DNA from: Pseudomonas helvetica
Lineage (GTDB): Bacteria > Pseudomonadota > Gammaproteobacteria > Pseudomonadales > Pseudomonadaceae
Assembly (NCBI RefSeq): GCF_039908645.1
Contig: NZ_CP150917.1
Location: 4,475,501 to 4,539,500, forward strand
Direction of reading: 5' to 3'
Length of the DNA stretch: 64,000 nucleotides
Below, one piece after another: positions 58,002-64,000 of this stretch. A program made the position numbers and the translations under genes. Position 1 is the stretch's first letter. Each line of letters starts with the position of its first letter. The notes beneath the pieces are model-generated. The model was not told where the DNA came from and made no database searches. It saw only the letters and a list, made by a program, of their open reading frames with translations.

Positions 58002-60461
58002 TCAACGGAACGTGCCAGGCGCCCTGAATAACAGAGGCTGCGGTCTGGCGGGCCGACATTGCAGGCTGTCACAGGTAAACAATTGCGGGCGTTCAATGAT
58101 ATACCCTTGAGCATAATCCACCCCGATCTCCAGCAATGCCTGCTCGATCTGGGGTGTTTCAACAAACTCGGCAATGGTGCGCTTACCCATGACATGACCG
58201 ATGTGATTGATCACTTCGACCATTGCACGGTTAATCGGGTCGTCCAGCATATCCTTTACGAAACTCCCGTCGATCTTCAAGAAGTCTACAGGTAAATGTT
58301 TTAGATAGGCGAATGAGGACATACCGGCACAAAAGTCATCCAGCGAAAAATGACATCCCAACCCTTTGAGCTCATTGATAAATCTGATTGCGCTGCCCAA
58401 ATTGGAAATCGCGCTGGTTTCAGTGATTTCAAAACAAATCATTTCAGGCGGGATGGCATAGGCAGTGAATTTTTCACGCAGAAAGTGCAGAAAAGCCTCA
58501 TCACCGATGGTAGTGCCTGACAGATTGATCGCACACATGGCCAACGGCCCTTTGCGCTCTTGGGCGATGCCCTGCGCAATGATCCTGAAAACATTCTCGA
58601 CCACCCAACGATCCAGGGACGTCATCAGTCCATAACGCTCGGCGGCAGGAATGAAGCTGTCCGGCAGAATCATCCGCCCGGCTTCGTCGTGCAGACGCAG
58701 CAGGATTTCGATATGCCCGCCGCCCCGTTCGATATGCCCCAGCGCAGCGATTTCCTGTGAATACAGACAGAAGCGGTTCTCTTCCAGCGCCATGTGCAGG
58801 CGTTGCACCCAGGCCATCTCGCCAAAACGCAGGGACAACTCGGAGTCGTCGGCATGATAGACCTGCACCCGATTGCGGCCCTTCTCCTTCGCCATGTAGC
58901 AGGCCATGTCTGCAGCACGCAATGAAGCCTCAAGGGTGGCCGGAGCTTGAATGATGTGCACCAGACCGATGCTGACGGTGGTCACGAATGGCCGGCCTTT
59001 CCAGACAAAGTGCAGGTTTTGTACCGTCTGGCGCAGGCCCTCGGCGATTTTTTCCGAGGCTTGCGGCGAGCAGTTTTCCAGCAGAATGCCGAACTCGTCA
59101 CCGCCCAATCGGGCCAAGGTGTCACCTTCGCGCAAACCCGATTGCAACAGTGCGCAGATATGCCGCAGCAGCTCATCACCCGCAGCATGCCCGCAAGTGT
59201 CGTTGACCAGTTTGAATTGATCCAGATCGAGGAACATCAAGGCATGTCGGGCTGGCTGGCGCGTCAGGCTGTGCAACGCCTGCTCCAGGCGATATTCGAA
59301 TTCGCGGCGGTTGGCCAGCCCGGTCAACGCGTCGTGGGTGGCCTGCCAGGAAAGATTGGCAATGTACTGCCGCTCCTGGGTCATATCATGCAGCACCAGT
59401 ACCGTGCCACTGACTTTACCGGCATTGCGAATCGGCGAACCTACCAGCGTGACTGAAACCGTGCTGCCATCCAGCCTCTGGATCAATTTGGAATGTTCAC
59501 TGCCGCCGCTGAGCTGACCGCTGAGAATATGCTCGATCAGCGTGAAGCCATCCGCCTGGGCATTGTCATCCAGCAGATTGAACAAGGCTGCCAGCGGTAG
59601 CCCGATTGCCTGCTCAGCCTTCCAGTGGGTCAACTCCTCGGCTGCCGGGTTCATGTAAGCAATGGCACCTTCAACGTCGGTGGTGATCACGCCATCGCCA
59701 ATGGACTGCAAGGTGATTTGCGCGCGTTCCTTTTCCAGCTGCAAGGCATTGGCAAACGCGTGGCGCTGAGCCAGTAGCTTATGGGTGCGCAAGAGTGCCA
59801 GGGCAATCAACCCCAACGCCGTGGCCAGGTTAGTGAACAGCAACAACCGCAGAATCAGCCGCGAGCCCTCGCCCAATGCGTCACTGAATGCTTTGGCGGC
59901 GGGGGTCACCGCTTCGTTGATGGCAAATATCCGGGCTTTCCAGCGCTGAATGTCGGCGTCGCTCGCCTGGTTGCCGACAATGCGCTGATGCATTTCAAGG
60001 GCGACGTTATCGAGCTGCATCAGGTAGGCATCGCCCACGGTCCAGCGATCGATAGCGGTTTCCAGGTAACTGAAATGCCGGAAGTTCAGGTACAGCCAAA
60101 TCAGGCTTGAAACGTCATCGGGATGGTTACCGCCGTTGAGGATACCCCGCCTCGCGGCCTCAAGATCAGGCGGTTGATGATCCAGCGCGACCCGCAGTTC
60201 ATGCCCGCCCTGGGGGACTGAAATAGCCTTCTGATACTTGAGGAAAATCGACTCGTCGCGACTGTCAGCGTACAGATTGAGGTAATAGATAGCGTCTTTC
60301 TGACCCTTGGACCACAGGCTTTCTCCGGCAACATAGCCGCGAACCGCCGACAAAACGTACAGGCTGACGCCGCCCAACAGGGCCTGAAACAATACGACGG
60401 CGATAAATGGCCAGACGATGCCCAACAACCGTGGCGTTCCGAGAGTCCGCTTTTGCTTCAT
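58002..60461 (-). CDS. Membrane PAS-GGDEF-EAL c-di-GMP signalling protein
   Basis: An 819-residue sensor. A first helix (about 13-37) and a second (about 205-225) enclose a periplasmic domain of some 165 residues. A PAS domain follows (ITLQSIGDGVITTDVEGAIAYMNPAAEELTHW, about 250-370), then GGDEF (DALTGLANRREFEYRLEQAL...LARLGGDEFGILLENC, with an REGD inhibitory site), then EAL. The EAL domain has EILLRL as its signature, AINLSG, CFEITETSAISN and LDDFCAGMSSFAYLKHLPVDFLKIDGSFV; the usual loop-6 DDFG reads DDFC. Both activities are plausible; phosphodiesterase action may dominate. It is likely in one unit with the TenA-like gene 45 bases downstream. Confidence 0.9.
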   Translation of the reverse strand: MKQKRTLGTPRLLGIVWPFIAVVLFQALLGGVSLYVLSAVRGYVAGESLWSKGQKDAIYYLNLYADSRDESIFLKYQKAISVPQGGHELRVALDHQPPDLEAARRGILNGGNHPDDVSSLIWLYLNFRHFSYLETAIDRWTVGDAYLMQLDNVALEMHQRIVGNQASDADIQRWKARIFAINEAVTPAAKAFSDALGEGSRLILRLLLFTNLATALGLIALALLRTHKLLAQRHAFANALQLEKERAQITLQSIGDGVITTDVEGAIAYMNPAAEELTHWKAEQAIGLPLAALFNLLDDNAQADGFTLIEHILSGQLSGGSEHSKLIQRLDGSTVSVTLVGSPIRNAGKVSGTVLVLHDMTQERQYIANLSWQATHDALTGLANRREFEYRLEQALHSLTRQPARHALMFLDLDQFKLVNDTCGHAAGDELLRHICALLQSGLREGDTLARLGGDEFGILLENCSPQASEKIAEGLRQTVQNLHFVWKGRPFVTTVSIGLVHIIQAPATLEASLRAADMACYMAKEKGRNRVQVYHADDSELSLRFGEMAWVQRLHMALEENRFCLYSQEIAALGHIERGGGHIEILLRLHDEAGRMILPDSFIPAAERYGLMTSLDRWVVENVFRIIAQGIAQERKGPLAMCAINLSGTTIGDEAFLHFLREKFTAYAIPPEMICFEITETSAISNLGSAIRFINELKGLGCHFSLDDFCAGMSSFAYLKHLPVDFLKIDGSFVKDMLDDPINRAMVEVINHIGHVMGKRTIAEFVETPQIEQALLEIGVDYAQGYIIERPQLFTCDSLQCRPARPQPLLFRAPGTFR

Positions 60462-60672
60462 GAGGTCCCTTGCATAAGCGCTGCCTGATGAACACCCTAG
60501 AGAATTCCGCTCCTAGCAGCACAGACTAGGCTAATTTTCGATTTTTCGAAGGCGTCAGGCTTCGATCAAGCTCGATTTAGGGACAATGTAACAATCAAAG
60601 GGTCCACAAGGCCGATTCCCAAAAAGGATGGCTGATCAATAAGTACAGAAATCCGGGCAAAACTCAAGATTG

Positions 60673-62490
60673 CTAATGCTGCTGCAAATGCCCATACAAC
60701 TTGGCATACAGGCCACCTTCAGCAATCAGTTGCTGATGGTCGCCGTCTTCGGCAATCTGCCCGCCATCGAACACCAGCACACGATCCGCCTGTTTCACCG
60801 CCGACAACCGGTGAGCAATGATCAGTGTCGTGCGACCGCTGAGAAACCGCGCGAGCGCCTGATGGAGGTTGTATTCGGTGGCGGCGTCCAGCGCCGAAGT
60901 CGCCTCATCGAGGACCACGACCTTGGGTTCGGCCAGCACCATGCGCGCAATCGCCAGGCGCTGACGCTGCCCGCCGGACAAGCGCACACCGGAACGGCCA
61001 ACGACGCTATCCAGACCTTGCGGCAGCGCCTTGACCGTTGCCTCGAGCTGGGCGATTTCCAGTGCCTGCCAACAGGCTTCGTCACTGCGTTCGCGGCCCA
61101 TGGCGAGGTTGGCCCGTATGGTGTCGTTGAACAGTGCCGGGTGCTGCAACACCACGGCGACATTCTCGCGCACGGTTTCCAGGCCGATGTCCTGTTGAGT
61201 GACGCCACCAAAACGGATGCTGCCCGACTGTGGCGTATAGAGCCCCAGCAGCAACTGCACCAGCGTGCTTTTACCGCCACCACTGGCGCCGACGATGGCG
61301 ACTTTTTCACCGGGTGCGATGGACAGGTTCATCTGATCCAGCACCAGCTCACCGCCATAGCCGAAACTCAAGCCTTGCACCTCGATGCCCACCGTCTCGC
61401 GCCCTTTGAACGGGTCGACGCCACCTGGGTATTGCGGCTCGTCGGCACGCGATAACAGCTCGTTGATTCGCGTCAGTGCACCGCCGGCCGCGTAATAGGC
61501 GTATTGCAAATTCAGCAACTGCTCGACCGGCCCGATCATGAACCAGAGGTAGCTGAACACCGCCAGCATCTGGCCTATGGACAGGTCGGAGAACAGCACC
61601 GTGAGCATCGCGGCGGCGCGGAAGATATCGATACCGAACTGGAACAGCAAACCGCTGGCACGGCTCGATGCGTCGCTTTTCCACTGTGAGTTGACGGCGT
61701 AGTTGCGCACTTCCTGCGCCCGCAAGCCGAGCCGTCCCAGGAAAAACCCCTGGCGATTGCCAGCGCGGATTTCCTGTATCGCATCCAGGGTCTCGGTCAG
61801 CGCCTGGGTGAACCTTGAGGTACTGTCGTTCTCAAGTTTCTTCAGGTGTTTGACCCGCTTACCCAACTGCACGGTGGCGTAGATCACCAGCGGGTTGAAC
61901 AACAGGATCAGCAGCGCCAGCTTCCAGTGCATCCACACCAGAATCCCCGCCGTGCCGACCAGTGTGAGCATCGCCACCAGAAAGCGGCTGAGGGTTTCGC
62001 CGACGAATTTGTCGACCGTGTCCAGGTCCGTGACCAGATGCGTGGTCACCGTGCCGCTGCCCAGGCTTTCGTATTCGCCAAGGGAAATACGCTTGAGTCG
62101 CTCGATCAGCCGTACGCGGATACGGTAAACGATGTCCTTGGCCAGACTTGCAAACAGACGCGCCTGCAAGACGTTGAACATCAATGCGCCGCAACGCAGG
62201 GTCAAGGTCACCAGCAACATCAAACCGATGTAACCGGCAGCACGTTGCCAGCCGGCGGGCAGCGCGTGGTTCATGACTTTCAGTGCGGCGTCGCCATGCC
62301 CCAGCAGCACTTCGTCCACCAGCAATGGCAACAGTAAAGGGATTGGCACACTGCACAGGGTTGCCAATACGGCGACGCCGTTGGCGATCCACAAGGATTT
62401 TTTATGCTGAAGTGCCAGTCGACGGATTTCCGCCCAACTCAGCCGATCGACCCGCTTGGGTTGCGGTGCATCATCGGGTTGCTCATACAC
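60673..62490 (-). CDS. ABC transporter, fused permease and ATPase (MsbA-like)
   Basis: A 605-residue half-transporter of the exporter type. Six membrane helices lie in about residues 35-310, with the coupling region LKRISLGEYESLGSGTVTTHLVTDLDTVDKFVGE. The ATPase has VAIVGASGGGKSTLVQLLLG (Walker A), GVRLSGGQRQRLAIARM (signature) and VVVLDEATSALDAAT (Walker B). The GTG at 62490 overlaps the DsbA-like stop by eight bases; the longer frame runs inside that gene. It probably works as a homodimer exporting a lipid, peptide or drug; substrate unknown. Confidence 0.88.
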   Translation of the reverse strand: MYEQPDDAPQPKRVDRLSWAEIRRLALQHKKSLWIANGVAVLATLCSVPIPLLLPLLVDEVLLGHGDAALKVMNHALPAGWQRAAGYIGLMLLVTLTLRCGALMFNVLQARLFASLAKDIVYRIRVRLIERLKRISLGEYESLGSGTVTTHLVTDLDTVDKFVGETLSRFLVAMLTLVGTAGILVWMHWKLALLILLFNPLVIYATVQLGKRVKHLKKLENDSTSRFTQALTETLDAIQEIRAGNRQGFFLGRLGLRAQEVRNYAVNSQWKSDASSRASGLLFQFGIDIFRAAAMLTVLFSDLSIGQMLAVFSYLWFMIGPVEQLLNLQYAYYAAGGALTRINELLSRADEPQYPGGVDPFKGRETVGIEVQGLSFGYGGELVLDQMNLSIAPGEKVAIVGASGGGKSTLVQLLLGLYTPQSGSIRFGGVTQQDIGLETVRENVAVVLQHPALFNDTIRANLAMGRERSDEACWQALEIAQLEATVKALPQGLDSVVGRSGVRLSGGQRQRLAIARMVLAEPKVVVLDEATSALDAATEYNLHQALARFLSGRTTLIIAHRLSAVKQADRVLVFDGGQIAEDGDHQQLIAEGGLYAKLYGHLQQH

Positions 62491-63118
62491 AGGCTGCGCG
62501 CTCCAGCCAACGGCCGAGCAACGGTGCCAGTTCGCTGAGCGGTTGATAACCATTGGTCAACAGCGCCAATTGACCGTTGCGCTCGGCGAGCAAGGTCGGG
62601 AAGCCGGCGATGCCCAGATCCTGAACCCAGGTGAAGTCTGCCGCCGTCGCCGCGTGCTGATCGGCACGGTCGAACGCTGCCGCGAACTCGATACGCGGCA
62701 AGCCGGCTTGTTCGGCCAACTCCACCAACACGCTGGCGCGGGTGACGTCACGACCCTCGGTATAAAAAGCCTGCTGGATGAGTTTGAGCAGTTTCCAGGC
62801 GCAATCCGGTGCCAGGCTGCGCGCCGTCACCAGCGCACGGCAGGCAGGTTCGGTGTCGTAGACAAAACCGTCGGGCAGCGCGCCTTCGAACTTGAACGGC
62901 TGGCCGGTGGCTTCGGCGACCGCCTGCCAGTGTTCGAGAATGTAGCGCCGCGTGGTGGGTTCCAGTGCTGCACCACTGCCGGTGCGCAAACCGCCGACGA
63001 CCAAATGCACATCGACGCCCGCAGCCTGCGCCTGCTTGACCAGGGCCTCGGCCACCGGAGCGAAGCCCCAGCACCAGGAGCACATCGGATCCATTACATA
63101 GAGCAGGCGCGCGGACAT
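62483..63118 (-). CDS. DsbA-family (FrnE-like) thioredoxin-fold protein
   Basis: A 211-residue cytoplasmic protein without signal peptide. The thioredoxin fold starts LLYVMDPMCSWCWGFAPVAEAL with the redox pair CSWC, contains a helical insert, and ends with the cis-proline region IAGFPTLLAERNGQLALLTNGYQP. This is the FrnE/DsbA-like oxidoreductase group. Absence of a signal suggests a cytosolic disulfide or isomerase function. It starts three bases after the trhO stop and overlaps the ABC transporter gene, so the three form an operon. Confidence 0.87.
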   Translation of the reverse strand: MSARLLYVMDPMCSWCWGFAPVAEALVKQAQAAGVDVHLVVGGLRTGSGAALEPTTRRYILEHWQAVAEATGQPFKFEGALPDGFVYDTEPACRALVTARSLAPDCAWKLLKLIQQAFYTEGRDVTRASVLVELAEQAGLPRIEFAAAFDRADQHAATAADFTWVQDLGIAGFPTLLAERNGQLALLTNGYQPLSELAPLLGRWLERAACV

Positions 63119-63121
63119 GGT

Positions 63122-64000
63122 TCAGGCCTCGGTGTTGGATTGCTTGTAGTTGTAACCGATCGGGTGCGGCTGATTACGGGCCTTGGCCAGTTCGATCTGT
63201 TTCTGCCGGTCGATCGCACTGCGACGGGTCTTCTCACTCAGCTTATCCCAGCAATGCGGGCAGCTGATGCCAGCGACATAGTGCTCGGATGCACGGTCTT
63301 CCACACTCACTGGCGTACGACAGGCATGACATTGATCGTAGTCGCCTTCGCTCAGGTCGTGGCGAACGGTGACGCGGTTATCGAACACAAAGCAGTCGCC
63401 CTGCCATTTGGTTTCTTCCTGCGGCACCTCTTCGAGGTACTTGAGGATTCCGCCCTTGAGGTGGAAGACTTCATCGAAGCCCTGGCTGAGCATGTAGCTC
63501 GAAGCCTTTTCACAGCGAATGCCGCCGGTGCAGAACATCGCGACTTTCTTGTGCTTGGCCGGGTCGAAGTTGGCTTTGATGTAGTCGGGAAATTCGCGAA
63601 AACTGGTGGTCTTCGGATCGATCGCGCCTTCGAAGGTGCCGATCGACACTTCGTAGTCGTTGCGGGTATCGATCAGCAGCACTTCAGGGTCGCTGATCAA
63701 CGCGTTCCAGTTCTGCGGATCAACGTAGGTGCCGACCTTCTTGTTCGGGTCAACGCCTTCAACACCCAGGGTGACGATCTCTTTCTTGAGTTTGACCTTG
63801 GTGCGGTAGAACGGCTGCTCGTCGCAGTACGACTCTTTGTGATCGATGTCGTCCATGCGCGGATCGTTCTTGAGCCAGGCCATCAGCCCGTCGATGCCTT
63901 CGCGGCTACCGGAAACCGTGCCGTTGATGCCTTCTTCGGCAATCAGCAAGGTGCCTTTGATGCCGTTGTCGACCATTGCCTGCAACAGTGGCTCGCGCAA
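63122..64000 (-). CDS. trhO: tRNA uridine(34) hydroxylase (rhodanese family), 5' partial
   Basis: Rhodanese-domain enzyme (YceA/TrhO) that hydroxylates uridine 34 of tRNAs in the ho5U/cmo5U pathway. 292 residues are visible; about 20 N-terminal residues lie beyond the window. The UPF0176 N-terminal region ([49 protein letters not shown]) is followed by the rhodanese domain with the catalytic cysteine in [17 protein letters not shown]. The end has a Cys-rich part ([26 protein letters not shown]) that may bind zinc. First gene of the trhO-dsbA-ABC unit. Confidence 0.95.
   Translation of the reverse strand: MREPLLQAMVDNGIKGTLLIAEEGINGTVSGSREGIDGLMAWLKNDPRMDDIDHKESYCDEQPFYRTKVKLKKEIVTLGVEGVDPNKKVGTYVDPQNWNALISDPEVLLIDTRNDYEVSIGTFEGAIDPKTTSFREFPDYIKANFDPAKHKKVAMFCTGGIRCEKASSYMLSQGFDEVFHLKGGILKYLEEVPQEETKWQGDCFVFDNRVTVRHDLSEGDYDQCHACRTPVSVEDRASEHYVAGISCPHCWDKLSEKTRRSAIDRQKQIELAKARNQPHPIGYNYKQSNTEA

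Noticed and set aside
1..64000. CRISPR arrays, tRNA or rRNA genes, toxin-antitoxin or restriction systems
   Set aside because: No regularly spaced direct repeats, no tRNA-like cloverleaf ends and no such protein families were seen on reading the window.

Overview
The window is Pseudomonas chromosome, most like the P. fluorescens group. The evidence is gene content and order: the run gyrA-serC-pheA-hisC-tyrA/aroA-cmk-rpsA-ihfB-lapA, the ubiG-mupP-yciK trio, a fused TyrA-AroA, GyrA with Thr83/Asp87, and GC-rich codon use outside the central region. REP-type palindromes typical of this group sit between genes. Both edges cut a gene (glycerate kinase on the left, trhO on the right).

Left flank (1-6756): the end of a glyoxylate/glycerate operon (glycerate 2-kinase overlapping pyruvate kinase), a urea transporter, a voltage-gated K+ channel with a zinc-ribbon tail, a periplasmic sulfate-binding protein, and two small exported proteins on the minus strand (DUF5666-like and ComEA-like).

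Centre (6871-38490): a surface-polysaccharide (O-antigen) locus in the same slot as the P. aeruginosa O-specific antigen locus, bounded by wbpM on one side and ihfB on the other. It has three parts. (a) wbpM-wbpL-epimerase on the minus strand should make and load the first sugar (FucNAc/QuiNAc type) onto undecaprenyl phosphate. (b) A plus-strand, AT-rich unit (13020-18762) encodes a multi-pass membrane protein of GT-C appearance, a UDP-GlcNAc-type 6-dehydrogenase, a methyltransferase, a GtrB/DPM-like glycosyltransferase, a broken amidotransferase, an acetyltransferase and a GtrA flippase. It looks like an enlarged Gtr-type glycan-modification system. (c) A long minus-strand operon read from manC (37483) down to 23487 makes GDP-L-fucose (manC, gmd, fcl), holds six proteins with glycosyltransferase domains including a GT2-acetyltransferase-methyltransferase fusion, and carries an ABC exporter (wzm/wzt). 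No wzx, wzy or wzz was recognised, so export is inferred to be ABC-dependent.

Between these parts lie scars of recombination: a decayed IS66 (11204-12441), a truncated inverted IS66 next to a damaged full-length one (18891-21515), decayed phage tail genes (22277-23167), a 127-bp IS66-end element (23186-23312), and a relic of rmlD (38137-38485) beside lapA. The locus seems to have been swapped and pruned more than once.

Right flank (38494-64000): core genes. lapA, ihfB, rpsA, cmk, tyrA-aroA, hisC, pheA, serC and gyrA all lie on the minus strand, most of them overlapping or nearly so. Then come the divergent methylthioadenosine-salvage pair mtnA/mtaD, ubiG-mupP-yciK, a GGDEF diguanylate cyclase, a TenA/PqqC-like possible diiron protein, a PAS-GGDEF-EAL sensor, and a trhO-dsbA-like-ABC transporter operon. 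No tRNA, rRNA or CRISPR array was seen.
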